A stretch of DNA of 64,000 nt, taken from positions 42,481,979 through 42,545,978 of the forward strand of contig JBCFYV010000024.1 of the NCBI GenBank assembly GCA_039000515.1, in the 5' to 3' direction. The stretch's first letter is position 1. Every line of letters starts with the position of its first letter. This document shows positions 1-10,149 of the stretch, piece after piece. Both the position numbers and the translations under genes were made by a program. Source of the DNA: Timema cristinae. Its lineage: Eukaryota > Arthropoda > Insecta > Phasmatodea > Timematidae. The notes beneath the pieces are model-generated. The model had not been told where the DNA came from. It saw only the letters and a list, made by a program, of their open reading frames with translations, and did no database searches.

Positions 1-241
1 GTTCAGCTTCTGACACAACTGACAGAGAGCGAGGTTTTCCGGTGTGTCAACCGCCTCGTAGTGATCTTTCCACCAGAAATATCGGGCGTAATCCTCGGGA
101 GTTCTGTCCAGGTGCATGAGGAACTCCGCCAGACTACGGGCGTCGGGGAAACTTCGGGCGTCGATATAGGAACCAGGCGGCGCCAGGCGTCCGTAGTCTA
201 CACCGCCATATACCACCGGTACTAAGTTGTATTTCATGTAT
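1..241 (-). CDS. Fucosyltransferase terminal exon, third copy, partial at the window edge
   Basis: After a CCAG acceptor (exon starts at 241) one base plus 80 codons are open to the window edge with no stop or frameshift: YMKYNLVPVVYGGVDYGRLA, PPGSYIDARSFPDARSLAEF, then MHLDRTPEDYARYFWWKDHY and LALCQLCQKLN. The splice phase matches the exon at 11014-11338, so it could in principle be joined to the 5' exon at 14924. No 5' exon of its own is visible between 242 and 10149. The C-terminal end lies outside the window. It may be an alternative terminal exon, part of an incomplete tandem duplicate, or an orphan exon. Confidence 0.82.
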
Positions 242-344
242 CTGGTTCAACAAGAAGGATTATTACATTCCTAATTGGATATTTGGATTAGTATATTTGA
301 GTTAAAAGGTTATTTGAAGTTTATTTTCAAGATCTTTTATTTTT
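242..344. other. Short flank upstream of the terminal-exon copy
   Basis: AT-rich sequence on the intron side of the acceptor. Nothing else recognised. Confidence 0.4.
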
Positions 345-586
345 AGTGCCACATCTTACCAACCCTTTGAGTTAGACCCTTATCTACTAATTCTCTAATG
401 TTCTAAGATAAGGACTGTTGGGATTTAGAGGAAGTGTACATACATTTGCGTGGAGGGAGAGTAGGAGGCAATTTATTATAAACACACTCTCAGTACAGCT
501 GACCGGTATTCGAGCCTCAATTTTCCCGTCATCGACAGTCTAGTATATTGCGAGAGTGACGTCTTAGACTATGTGGCCACCAAAGC
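345..586 (-). mobile_element. SINE family C copy
   Basis: The body (AGAGGAAGTGTACATACATT and so on) and the tRNA-like head are recognisable in reverse orientation. The head ends at the family's GGCCACC(A/G)AAG motif near 575. The tail is eroded. Confidence 0.75.
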
Positions 587-1079
587 AGATTATAAAATTT
601 AGAAATATATGAATTAATGCAGATGCTATTCCTAAGGATTCATAAAGAGTTACAATAATTTAAGACATATAATTACAAAAAAAGTCAGATTTCTAAAAAT
701 AGATATTAGTAAAAATCTTCTCATTAAATTAAATAAATAAATACCTAAATGCAGTAAACACGGTCCTTAATCACCACCACTAATCTTTAATTTTGCATTA
801 TGAATTATATGGAAATTATGCTAACAATTCACTTCAAAGAAAACCATTTTCTATTTCAAACCAATTACTAATTATATCGATGACTATACGAATTGGTCAA
901 AGTATACCTGAGTAGTTTGTTTCTCTGTGACGCTGTCCTCGAAAGAAAGAAAGTTAAATGGTGTAATCACCACCAACCATCAGTTGAAAAAACTATTCGG
1001 CGCGTGACTTTGACGAAATAAGTGATCGAAATCTTCCTGCAAGTCCATCTGAAATTAATCCTTTTAATCCCTTCCGAAT
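587..1079. other. AT-rich stretch without recognised feature
   Basis: No coding potential or repeat I can name. Confidence 0.4.
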
Positions 1080-1275
1080 AGTCTAAGGCGTTATTCTCGT
1101 GTTAGACTGGACTGCTAATGACGTGTATATCGGGATTCAAATCCCCGTTAGATCTACTGAGATTTTTTTTTTTTTCTAAATTGTTGACCACTCTCATTCC
1201 ACGTAAATGCTGGTATTTTACCTCTAAAACTATTCCTTCCTTATCCCTACCCCATTAGATTAATTATCAGGTGGG
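1080..1275 (+). mobile_element. SINE family C copy, 3' end replaced
   Basis: Head (GTCTAAGGCG, GGGATTCAAATCC) and body (CACTCTCATTCCACGTAAATG) are present. After CCCCATTAGATTAATTA it runs into non-SINE sequence that is repeated at 1898-2106. Confidence 0.65.
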
Positions 1276-1409
1276 GTGGGAAAGGATGTTATAATAAATG
1301 TCTACATGATTTTACATGTAGTAGGGGGTGAGTTAAAAAACAAAATTAAGCGAAAGCGTTACGTGGTTTATGAACTACCCCTATCCAGTGAAATTTCTTT
1401 AACCCGCAC
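1201..1409 (+). repeat. Direct repeat, copy 1 (about 210 bp)
   Basis: Closely similar to 1898-2106. Both contain ATTATCAGGTGGGGTGGGAA and ACGTGGTTTATGAA. The first 60-70 bases are SINE C body. Confidence 0.85.
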
Positions 1410-1470
1410 CATGTCTCTGCAGAGAGGATTGTGTTGCTGCTGTTAGAAGGCGAAGCGATAGCGGCCAAAG

Positions 1471-1734
1471 GTGACCTGGTGGTCTAAGGGTAAGGTGTCA
1501 GACTTCTGTGCTGGCGGCCGGGGTTCAATCCTCGGTCCCGGCACAGATTTATCTGATTACCAAACCCTTCCTTCACCTCTGACAAGACATCTTGTGAATG
1601 TGGGGAATGCCAGGCCTCCACCGTGGTTCGGATTCCACGTTAAACTGTAGGTCCTTCATTTCATATCACAATCACCCTACCATTACACATTAGCGTAAGT
1701 GCGTATAACCCGAATGGGTAGTAAGACGCGGTGC

Positions 1735-1771
<37 letters not shown>
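1471..1771 (+). mobile_element. SINE family A, full length, with AAT tail
   Basis: Family A starts GGTGACCTGGTGGTCTA with a tRNA-like A box, then a B box (GGGGTTCAATCC) and CGGTCCCGGCA. The body has GGAATGCCAGGCCTCCACCG and GTGGTTCGGATTCCACGTTA, followed by the tail ACCCGAATGGGTAGTAAGAC GCGGTGCTAA and an AAT run. It is not a tRNA gene because no cloverleaf of normal length forms. A duplication GATAGCGGC flanks it (1457-1465 and 1774-1782). It sits between the two direct repeats. Confidence 0.92.
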
Positions 1772-1772
<1 letters not shown>

Positions 1773-1897
1773 TGATAGCGGCAAACACTAGACACACATG
1801 GAGCAAAACAAATTAAAGCTAGATCTTCATAACGTTTTTATTTTTCCGTCACTTCTTCCTACCCATCCGATTTATTCACACTTGACTACAGTAAATG

Positions 1898-2106
1898 CGT
1901 AAATGCTGATATAATACCTCTAACACTATTCCTTCCTTATCCCTACCCCATTAGATTGATTATCAGGTGGGGTGGGAAAGGATGTTATAATTAATGTTTA
2001 CATGGTTTTTTTTATATGTAAGAGGGGGTGAGTTAAAAAAAAGTAAGCAAAAACGTTACGTGGTTTATGAATTACCCCTATCCAATGAAATTTCTTTAAC
2101 CCGAAT
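1898..2106 (+). repeat. Direct repeat, copy 2 (about 210 bp)
   Basis: Second copy of 1201-1409, with substitutions and small indels only. Confidence 0.85.
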
Positions 2107-2295
2107 CCTGTATCTGCGTAAGGGTATTGGTAAGGGATGATAAAGGTAGATAATGTACCCAAATTTGAGTTGATGAGAAGATGGGGAACTATTTAGGGAA
2201 AACACCACAAGTACAGGTGGCCGGGATTCAACTCTTGACCTTCCTATCACCAGGAAATTAGCTTTAATTTGGTCCGCGTATCCACCGAAGCGGAT
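2107..2295 (-). mobile_element. SINE family C copy, degenerate
   Basis: The body near 2150-2210 and the head (GGCCGGGATTCAA, then TCCACCGAAGCGGAT) are recognisable in reverse orientation. The tail side is lost at the direct repeat. Confidence 0.6.
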
Positions 2296-2464
2296 ACTTT
2301 GGATTATAACCTGGGCCCGGATTTTGTTGCCATGTCATCTTTTTATTGGTACAGCACCGACAATTCTCATGTGCACTTAAATTATGATTGTGTAAACTGT
2401 CCAAACAATTGACACTGATACAAAATAATTGTGTAATTTAAGATACGCTATTTTAACAATCGCT

Positions 2465-2530
2465 TAGACCAGAGCTGGTGAACCTTTTTGAGATCATGTG
2501 ACCAATATTTCGATAGTTTTCAGATATATG
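2465..2530 (+). repeat. Possible hAT-type terminal fragment
   Basis: CAGAGCTGGTGAACCTTTTT resembles hAT transposon ends (CAG-GG-TTCTCAACCTTTTT type). No partner end was found, so this is a weak call. Confidence 0.25.
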
Positions 2531-2591
2531 TTCTCCCTTCCCCATAATAACTTTGACTAATAAAATGCACTAATGGAGTCTTAACGTTGAT

Positions 2592-2742
2592 ATTATTTAT
2601 TATTAGCACCGCGTCTTACTACCCGTTCTGGTTATACGCACTTACGCTAATGTGTAATGGTAGGGTGTTATGAGATGAAATGAAGGACCTACAGTTTAAC
2701 GTGGAATCCGAACCACGGTGGAGGCCTGGCATTCTTCACATA
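2592..2742 (-). mobile_element. SINE family A, 5'-truncated
   Basis: Tail and body are present in reverse (TAGCACCGCGTCTTACTACC to GGAGGCCTGGCATTC). The tRNA-like head is missing. Confidence 0.85.
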
Positions 2743-2769
2743 ACGTTGAAATTGATTATTAATTTATTA

Positions 2770-2845
2770 TATCGAGACCCGTAGTGCAGTGTTCAGTGCA
2801 CCTAGCTACGAACCTGGGGGTCTAGGTTTGATTCCATACTAGAAA
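2770..2845 (+). repeat. tRNA-like SINE head, unclassified
   Basis: CGTAGTGCAGTGTTCAGTGC and CTAGGTTTGATTCC resemble A and B boxes. It abuts a foldback element that starts at 2846. Confidence 0.4.
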
Positions 2846-3069
2846 AGTAGCCCCATGTCTTTTTTGGTTCTGACTGATAGCTCACAGCTGACCTCTGATA
2901 GTCTACACTTAGGTATATAAATTTTGACTGTCAGAAGTGACAGCGCTAGACACACTTTTTTTTTGCAGATCATATGGTTCGGCGTAGGGATACATAATTT
3001 GGTTTGGTAACTTTTCAAAGCTGTCAGCGGTGAGCTGTCAATCAGCACCAAAGAAACCATGGGGCTACT
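2846..3069. mobile_element. Foldback MITE, 224 bp
   Basis: The two ends are inverted repeats of about 50 bp, both beginning AGTAGCCCCATG and including a GCTCAC-GCTGAC segment. There is no coding capacity. If the element proper starts at GCCCC, the flanks are TA on both sides, which would suit a Tc1/mariner-like MITE. That boundary is uncertain. Confidence 0.75.
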
Positions 3070-3365
3070 GTACTTTGGGTATTTTTCTTTAAAGAGAAAT
3101 TATCCCAGCGGTCATCAAAGGTTAGTAAATAAGGCTTTAAGTTATGTTTAAGACTCCAACTGGCCCATACATTCATAATCACTACCATCACATCATCTCA
3201 TTGATGGTACGACGTATAGACAACCTCCTATGATGTACCCTGGGCCTAGTCTGTAGTCTGTATACAGAATAGTCTACATACAGGCGAAAGAACTGGATGG
3301 CATGCCTCTCTTAATCAGTAACGCCATACATTTAAAAACAAATCGTGTGTTATTATAGTATTGTA

Positions 3366-3369
3366 CTAG

Positions 3370-3415
<46 letters not shown>

Positions 3416-3520
3416 TTTATACTATATATATATATACTATACTATATATACTATATATATATACTATATATACTATTTATATATATATATACTATTTATA
3501 TATATATATATATATATAAA
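3366..3520. repeat. TA-rich microsatellite
   Basis: TA dinucleotide runs are interrupted by ACTATA units. A short open frame here is an artefact of the repeat. Confidence 0.95.
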
Positions 3521-3660
3521 CACAATAATTTAAAAGTTTTAAGATACATATTTAGAGATGAATTTGGAGGGAAAAAAATCAAATAGTTTTGAAGGTTTTC
3601 GCCTTTGAATTGTCTCATCGCGTATCCCAGATTAAATCTGTTGTAACTACAGCCAAAACA

Positions 3661-3916
3661 CCCACCTCGGTGGCGTAGTTGGCTAACTCGCTAGTCGTGT
3701 TGAGCTCGACTGCCGAGGACGGGGAGATCGAGGTTCGAATCTCGGTCGGGTGAACTGCGGGGTGGTTTTTCATAAATGGTTTTCCACTCTCCCTCCACGC
3801 AAATGCTGGTTCACTTCCTCTAATTAAACCTTCCCAATTCCTAATCCATTAGTGTAATTAGTACTTAAAGTGTATAACCTGAACGGGTAGTAAGACGCGG
3901 TGCTAAATATTATTAT
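3661..3916 (+). mobile_element. SINE family B, full length
   Basis: Family B starts CCCGCCTCGGTGGCGTAGTT (here with one change), with an A box in GGCGTAGTTGGCTAACGCG, a long variable-arm-like segment, and a B box GAGGTTCGAATCTC. The body CACTCTCCCTCCACGCAAAT is shared with family C, and the tail is AACGGGTAGTAAGACGCGG TGCTAAATA. Flanks ACAGCCAAAACA and ACAGACGAAACG look like an aged target duplication. Confidence 0.9.
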
Positions 3917-4204
3917 ACAGACGAAACGTCGCTAGTTGTTATTTCCTCGAATCGCTTCGAGCCAAACAAGTTAATTTCAATTGAAAAACAATTGTTTCTG
4001 TATAAGTAATAGAATTTAAAATTTTAAGTTATTTGTAATAGGTAACCTTCGTTTACCCTGAAAGGTAAGAAGCTTACCTTGTCTGGTTCCAATATTTCAC
4101 AGCTAATAAAATAGGGTCATAGTGTAGTTACCAAAATGAGACTTGTACCATCTTTCAGGTTAAACGGAGCGTGCCTCTAGAGTAATGATTTATTTAATTG
4201 TTTT
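3917..4204. other. Unannotated AT-rich stretch
   Basis: Nothing recognised. Confidence 0.4.
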
Positions 4205-4400
4205 TTTAGCAGCGCATTTTACTACTTGTTCAGATTATACACATATGGCCTAATTAGTTTAATGAGTTTGAGATGAGCAAGATTAGATTTAGATGAAGCC
4301 TACCTGCTTTTAAGTGGAGGGAGAGTGATAAACAATTATGGGAAACTCACACCCTAGGTACACCTGACCAGGATTAGAATTCCGATCTCCTCGTCATCAA
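4205..4400 (-). mobile_element. SINE family C, degenerate, head lost
   Basis: Tail (AGCAGCGCATTTTACTAC), body (GTGGAGGGAGAGTG) and CTGACCAGGATTAGAATTCC are visible in reverse. The head decays after about 4400. Confidence 0.6.
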
Positions 4401-5275
4401 GTCACAACATTAATTACTTTACGATAGTAGTTAAGAGAATCATAATTATTAGTTTGTAAAAAAAAAAAAAAAAAATTATTTTATAGGTTTATTGAAATCG
4501 GATTCGGAGAATGTATTTATTTGGACAACAGTGGTTACAGGCGTAGTGATATAATCCTCTCTCGAGCCACAATGGACACGCGTACCATAGGTTAACTATC
4601 CCTAGCCTAGACGTTGATTACTCAACAGTGGTAAGTTCCTATAAAATCAATAATAAAAATGCCATTTACTTTTTTTTTTCGGAAAAATCATTCTAATTTG
4701 ACATTAAAGATTATTATTAATGATATTAATACTAGGGAGAAAATGTTTGAGACATGTTTTCAAACTCCACACACACAACAAAACAAATAAACTTGTATAA
4801 AAAAAACAACCTCTCCTTGACAAAAGATGAAGTTGTGAGAGGGTTTGGGGGGGGGGGGGGGGTGTAGGAAGGGTTAAGAGATTTCTTCGCAATCCCTGTG
4901 GGATACCTCAGATGCCCCCTTCTACGACCTTTCTCAACACCAAACACACAATATACCGCACAGGTGGGGAAAAGAGAAAACGTGAAGAATAAAAAGTTTT
5001 ACGAGGTGGGAGGAAAAAAGTAAGGGTTGGAAAAAAAAACTATAACGAAAGATAGAATAAAAAATACTGTACATCCCGAAGCCAAATAAAAAATTACCCA
5101 TGTCTTCTTACTGTCAGTTTCAATTTAGATAGATTCTCTCACCGCGTGGTTAGTTTTAGTCAACTATATGCCTAGGGAAACTATGTTTGACCCTGGTTGA
5201 AGAGGCTTAAAATAATTTAGTATTTGGTTTTGATCTTGTATATAGCTAGAACAAGCTATAACTGTAAAATATTAT
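4401..5275. other. Non-coding stretch with homopolymers
   Basis: Contains A-runs near 4458 and a G tract near 4847-4862. Short open frames across the G tract have no family features. Confidence 0.4.
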
Positions 5276-5554
5276 TTTATTATTAGCACCGCATCTTACT
5301 ACCCGTTCGGGTTATACGCACTTACGCTAATGTGTAATGGTAGGGTGATTGTGAAATGAAATGAAATGAAGGACCTACAGTTTAACGTGGAATTCGAACC
5401 ACGGTGGAGGCCTGGCATTCCCCACATTCACAAGATATCTTGTCAGAGGTGAAGGAAGGGTTTGGAAATCAGATACATCTGTGCCGGGACCGAGGATTGA
5501 ACCCCGGCCGCCAGCATAGAAGTCTGACACCTTACCCCTAGACCACCAGGTCAC
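5276..5554 (-). mobile_element. SINE family A, full length
   Basis: Complete from tail to head (ends GACCACCAGGTCAC). Flanked by AATATTATTTTA on both sides as a target duplication. Confidence 0.92.
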
Positions 5555-5711
5555 TAATATTATTTTACCAAGGACATGACTTGTACAATATTAATTTATT
5601 GTTATATACAAATTATTAAAAACAAATATTCAAAAATATATTCAATATAAGAAGTTTAACTCTTTCTCTGTTTTGTTGCATTTATTTTCTCATAGAGCTA
5701 GTTTTTTTTTT

Positions 5712-5925
5712 GAGCACCACATCTTACTATCAGTTCGGGTTATACGCCTATGTACTAATTATATTTATGTGTTAGTTATTGTGAAGGTTTGATTTAGATA
5801 AAGTGCACACATATGTGCATGGAAGGAGAGTATAAATCAATTTATGAAAAACCACCCTCAGTACACCCGGCAGGGATGGAACCCCGTTCTCCTTGTCTTT
5901 GTCAGTTTGGTCTAGCACGAGAGAC
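5712..5925 (-). mobile_element. SINE family C, degenerate
   Basis: GCACCACATCTTACTATCAG tail, GTGCATGGAAGGAGAGT body and CAGTACACCCGGCAGGGAT are seen in reverse. Confidence 0.7.
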
Positions 5926-6085
5926 CACGGAGAGTCGCCAATCATCCCTTCTTGAAAGGTCTGGTCCTTGATAATTGGTAAAGAGGACATAACAATTAAG
6001 GTGAAGCTAACAAACACCCTTCAAGTTGGTAATTTATGTAGTTTTCGGAAAGAAGCATTTTCTTATAAGACTCAAGAGAACTGTA

Positions 6086-6110
6086 GGGGAGAGTCGTATA
6101 GTATCGGACA
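6086..6110 (+). repeat. 5' terminal inverted repeat of the pogo-type element
   Basis: 25 bp starting GGGGAGAGTCGTATAG and ending with GTATCGGACA. It pairs with 8862-8886 with two mismatches. Confidence 0.92.
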
Positions 6111-6490
6111 GCGGCTAGTATCGGACAGATCATGTTTCAGTAAACTACCGTTAGCTAGAGAATCCTCTCGGATATAATATTACTCCTCTTGCTTGCAGCC
6201 AAAGACAACCGTTAGTTGAAAGTGCGCCCTCGAGCCGTACGGTTCCCACGAGTGTTTGTGTAGTTTATGTGATTTGTTTCATTGTTACAACTACATTTTC
6301 AAGACTTCTCATTCTCACACGGTAATTACAATTAGTTTGTTTATTGGATATAAGGTAAAGGGTAAACTCATGAATAAGTTATAATATTGATTTGGTCAAC
6401 AAAGAAAATATTATTGGAATGACTACCATTATTTTATTGCCCTACAGATCGGCTAGTATCGGACAAGTTGTTTTCGTCCAGTACCGGACA
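6101..6490 (+). promoter_or_regulatory. Subterminal GTAYCGGACA repeats, 5' side of the transposon
   Basis: Four copies of GTATCGGACA or GTACCGGACA lie at 6101-6110, 6118-6127, 6456-6465 and 6481-6490, the first being part of the terminal repeat. Inverted copies occur at 8667-8676 and 8862-8871. Repeated subterminal motifs are commonly transposase binding sites. That role is inferred. Confidence 0.6.
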
Positions 6491-6584
6491 AACTAAGGGA
6501 TGCCACAAAGTTTGTATCTACATTAACAACAAATAAAGCTCAAATAAAACACTTAATTTAAGGTTAGATAAGATTACTCAGATT

Positions 6585-6587
<3 letters not shown>

Positions 6588-6622
<35 letters not shown>
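6588..6622. repeat. TA microsatellite inside the transposon
   Basis: Pure TA run upstream of the transposase. Confidence 0.95.
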
Positions 6623-6629
<7 letters not shown>

Positions 6630-6700
6630 TTATATATATTTATTTATTTTGTCTTCATAGAACTTTTTCTTTCAGGTAACCGATTCTGGAATTTTACACT

Positions 6701-8610
6701 ATGCCTAAATTAAAGAAAAAGGAAAAAGTAGGCTTACGTGGGAATTGGCAAGAAGAGAACATGAAAATAGCTGTAGAGAAAGTTTTAAGTAACGCTATGA
6801 CAGTGAGACAGGCGGCAAATACATAAGCTGTTCCTAAAAGCTCCTTAGGAGACAGAGTAGCGAAGTTAAAATTAGGAAATGAAGTAAAAATAGGTCCTGA
6901 CATGGGGCGATTCAAACCTACTTTCTCAGAAAATTTTGAAGAGGAACTTGTAATACACATTAAAGACCTTGATAACCGTTTGATGCCATTGAGTCGTAAG
7001 GAGTTTGGGAAGTTGGCTTTCGATGTGGCCGAAGCCTTGAAACTTGATCACCGCTTCAACAAGAAAAAGAAGTGTGCTGGTAAGGACTTCTACTATGATT
7101 TTATGAAACGACACCCTGAAATCACATTAAGAACCGCTGAATCTACTAGCATGCAACGAGCAGTTGGTTTCAACAAACCTCAGGTTTCTAGATTTTTTGA
7201 AAAATTTAATCAACTTCAAAGTAAATATTCCTTTTCTGCATGTAGAATTTTCAATGCAGATGAAATAGGAGTTACGTGCGTTCATTCAAATGACTCTAAA
7301 GTTATATCCATAAAAGGGAAAAAACAAGTTGGAAAATTAACGTCTGGGGAAAGAGGTCGTACGGTCACTGTGCTTCTTTGCGTAAATGCTTCTGGAGACC
7401 AGTTTATCCCGCCTCTCTTTATATTTCCTAGGCAGAGGATGAACAACCGCCTCATGATTGGTGCACCCCCTGGAAGTTTGTTTGCTGCTCAAACTAGTGG
7501 ATGGATAACTGGTGAAATTTTTCTGAAGTGGCTTCAAGAGTTCGTCAAACGTGTCCATCCTACTAAACATGAACCTGTGCTGCTCATTTTAGATGGTCAC
7601 TGCAGCCACAAGGAGCTTGACGTGATTCTGTTTGCACGTCAACACAATGTTCATATATTAAGTTTGCCCCCCCACACAACGCACAAACTGCAACCACTTG
7701 ATAGGACCATAATGAAGCCTTTTAAAGAGTCATATAATGAAGCTTGTGCTATTTGGATGCGACAGAATCCTTTTTCCAGGATAACAGATTATGATGTTGT
7801 TGGATTAGTAAGCTATGCTTTTACCAAAATTTGCCGAATGGATATAGCTAAAAATGGGTTTGAATGTACAGGTATACATCCATATAATCCAAACATATTC
7901 ACAGATTTGGATTATTTGCCATCGCAAGACTAGATATTCCCGACTCTGTCTATGAAGACTCAGAGCTATTGAAAGATGATCCAGGAAATCTACAATCAAT
8001 ATCCCCTAAGACTCCACACACATCAAATTATGGACACGAAAATTTACAGCCATCATTTGAATCTCCAAGAGCCTCAACTTCTGTATCTCCACAACCTCCA
8101 TTTCCAGAGTTATTTACTTCCATGACTTCACAACAGTCAACTTCAACCGTACAAACTTCAACATCAAAGACTCCACAGTCATCAACTCCTTCAACTGGAT
8201 TTTTCCACACCATAATCACACAAGTGTCACCAGTGCCTGTCGCTGCAGAACGTAGGTTAAATGTTAGAAGAAGACGTGGTGCTAAGAGCGAAATACTAAC
8301 ATCAAGTCCTTATAAAGCTCAGTTAGAAGAAAAACAATTAACGAAAATGGGAAAATCAAAAACTAAGTTGGAAGTCACGATAAAAAAAGAAAAAAAATTA
8401 CATCAAAATAACAGAAAAGTTAACAAAACTTCGGCACAACTTATGAGCGAAGAAGTTGAAGATAAAACCGACTGCATAATATGCGGAGAAAATTTTGACG
8501 AGGATTGGATAAAGTGTGACTTTTGCCAAGGGTGGTCGCACGAGAATTGTGCCAATACTGAATTAAATCCCTCTTTTTATAAATGTGACTCTTGTGAGAA
8601 AGCATCTTAA
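6701..8610 (+). pseudogene. Pogo/Tigger transposase with C-terminal PHD finger, inactivated
   Basis: An ATG at 6701 opens a lysine-rich start and a psq/pogo-like helix-turn-helix (QAAN, then VPKSSLGDRV) that is interrupted by TAA at 6824-6826. The frame then runs 6902-7933. It has a CENP-B/Tc5-like region (KDFYYDFMKRHPEITLR) and a DDE catalytic core. Numbering from 6902, the carboxylates are D120 (FNADEIG), D231 (LILDGHCSH) and D267 (LQPLDRTIMKPF), giving DD35D spacing. It stops at TAG (7931-7933). A frameshift close by continues the protein to 8610 through a Ser/Thr/Pro-rich linker and a C4HC3 PHD finger (CIICGENF, WIKCDFCQGWSHENC, YKCDSC). A possible 3' splice site (TTTCTTTCAG) lies just before the ATG. 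Its role would be cut-and-paste transposition. As it stands it cannot make the full protein. Confidence 0.9.
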
Positions 8611-8861
8611 GACAATAAGAGAAGTTTGGTGTCCAAATTTGATTAAAAAATTGTAATATTGTAATATGTCCGGTACTACCCGACAGTACTTTTTTAAAGT
8701 GAACTAAGCCTACTTTTTTAAATGACTCTAGAAATAAGAATATTTTATATAAGCTATTTTAATACAGCAGGTATATGAATACACATGTAATCTTAATATT
8801 TACATGTCATTTGTCTCATTTTCATTTAATAAAATTAAAAATTAAGTTTAAAAATCTTAAG

Positions 8862-8886
8862 TGTCCGGTACTACACGACTCTCCCC
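8862..8886 (-). repeat. 3' terminal inverted repeat of the pogo-type element
   Basis: Reads GGGGAGAGTCGTGTAG on the minus strand and ends with GTACCGGACA. It is followed by TA at 8887-8888. Confidence 0.92.
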
Positions 8887-8888
8887 TA

Positions 8889-9188
8889 TAGTCGTGGCTC
8901 AAACGCCAGGCATGGATATGGGTTTTGGTCGTCGTATGTGAAAGAGAACAAACAGTCCATCGCGCGAGTATCGAACTTGGACCCCGTTAGTTAATACGCG
9001 GGCTAGTGTCATGACCAAGGTTTGGACTTTTTATGACCTAAAATATATAAAAAAATATTACCTATAAAATAGTCTAGAAATTATTATAAACAATGTCTTC
9101 GGTTTTACCCCCAAAAAAATGCTAAAAATGTAAAAAAAAATCCTAATGAATGTGCACAAATAAATCAAACACCCGCTTTCCAAATGCA
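8889..9188. other. Non-coding flank with a weak tRNA-like segment
   Basis: Read on the minus strand, 8965-9025 contains AAGTTCGATACTC, a B-box-like string, but no clear A box or body. Otherwise AT-rich. Confidence 0.3.
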
Positions 9189-9600
9189 AATATCCACTTT
9201 GGTGGTCGTGTGGTCAAACGCGGTAATCTCGAGGTAGACTAGACTGCAGATAACGGGGATATCGAAGTTCAAATCTCAGGCAGTATACTGAGGGTGCTTT
9301 TTATTTTATTTTTTTAGCACCACATCTTACTACCCGTTCAGGTTATATGCTTTAGTACTAATTACGCTAATGGATTAGGAATTGGGAAGGTTGGATTTGC
9401 ATTTGCGTGGAAGGAGAGTGGAAAACCATTTAGTAAAATCCCCTCCCAGTTCACCCGACCGAGATTCGAACCTCGATCTCCTCGTCCTCGGCAGTCGAGC
9501 TCAACACGACTAGCGTGTTAGCTAACTACGCCCCCGAGGCGGGTGTGGTTGTTTTTCCCAAAATGATTTTCCACTCTCCCTCCATGTAAATGCTGATACA
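9189..9600 (+). mobile_element. SINE family C split by a nested SINE B
   Basis: The head and start of the body lie at 9189-9303 (ACTTTGGTGGTCGTGTGGTC). The body resumes at 9544 (GTTTTTCCCAAAATG, CTCCCTCCATGTAAATGC). The B copy 9317-9543 interrupts it. Confidence 0.8.
9317..9543 (-). mobile_element. SINE family B, nested in SINE C
   Basis: Runs from TAGCACCACATCTTACTACC to the head end GAGGCGGG in reverse orientation, inside a plus-strand C copy. Confidence 0.88.
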
Positions 9601-9825
9601 CTTAAACGCTCCTTATTATTGATATACTTATATTATATATACATTTAAAAAAAAGTATTATAAGTTATATACTGTACCAAGTTAAGTTAGTTATTAAGTC
9701 ATGCTTTGATATGACGCTGTGTATAGAAAGATCATTGTGTTTTACCCCTTTATTGTTATCATAAAATAATTTAAGGTTAAGAAAAACTTTATCTCTAGAT
9801 TTAAATTTATTTTAAAAGTATATAT

Positions 9826-9895
9826 CACCCGGTTTGGTTGTCAAATAGGGCGTCACGCTCGCAATAGTTTGGACTACCGATGATGGAAGATTTGA
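9826..9895 (+). mobile_element. SINE family C head fragment
   Basis: CGGTTTGGTTGTCAAATAGG, then GCGTCACGCTCGCAATAG and CTACCGATGATGG match the C head. Confidence 0.55.
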
Positions 9896-9917
9896 GCATT
9901 GTCGTGGATAAAGGGAG

Positions 9918-10031
9918 GAAAAGACACCCTCAGTACACCCGACCGGGATTGGAGCCTCTATTTCAGCATCATTAGCAGTCCAGTTTATTGCGAGAGTGAC
10001 GCCCCAAGTCATTCGACCATCGAAATGGCTA
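9918..10031 (-). mobile_element. SINE family C head fragment, inverted relative to the previous one
   Basis: CTCAGTACACCCGACCGGGAT to GACGCC and CGACCATCGAAATGGCT in reverse. It lies tail-to-tail with 9826-9895. Confidence 0.7.
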
Positions 10032-10149
10032 ATTCACCATTCTTATATAAGGAGTATTCGACTGAAGTGTGAGTCCTATTGGTGATGTAATTTGGAAACT
10101 CGCAGAGCACTATATATATATTCATTGGTTACCTCCTCACAATCCTGGT

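Larger units (their letters stand above)
6086..8886 (+). mobile_element. Pogo/Tigger-type DNA transposon, full length, 2801 bp
   Basis: The ends are 25-bp inverted repeats beginning GGGGAGAGTCGT, with 23 of 25 positions matching. The element is flanked by TA at 6084-6085 and 8887-8888, the target duplication expected for the Tc1/mariner-pogo superfamily. It carries one transposase gene in the plus orientation. The motif GTAYCGGACA is repeated inside both ends. The copy looks young because only a single nonsense codon and one frameshift break the gene. Confidence 0.92.

Noticed and set aside
8905..9030. tRNA-like SINE on the minus strand
   Set aside because: Only a B-box-like string is convincing. 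No A box, body or related copy in the window.
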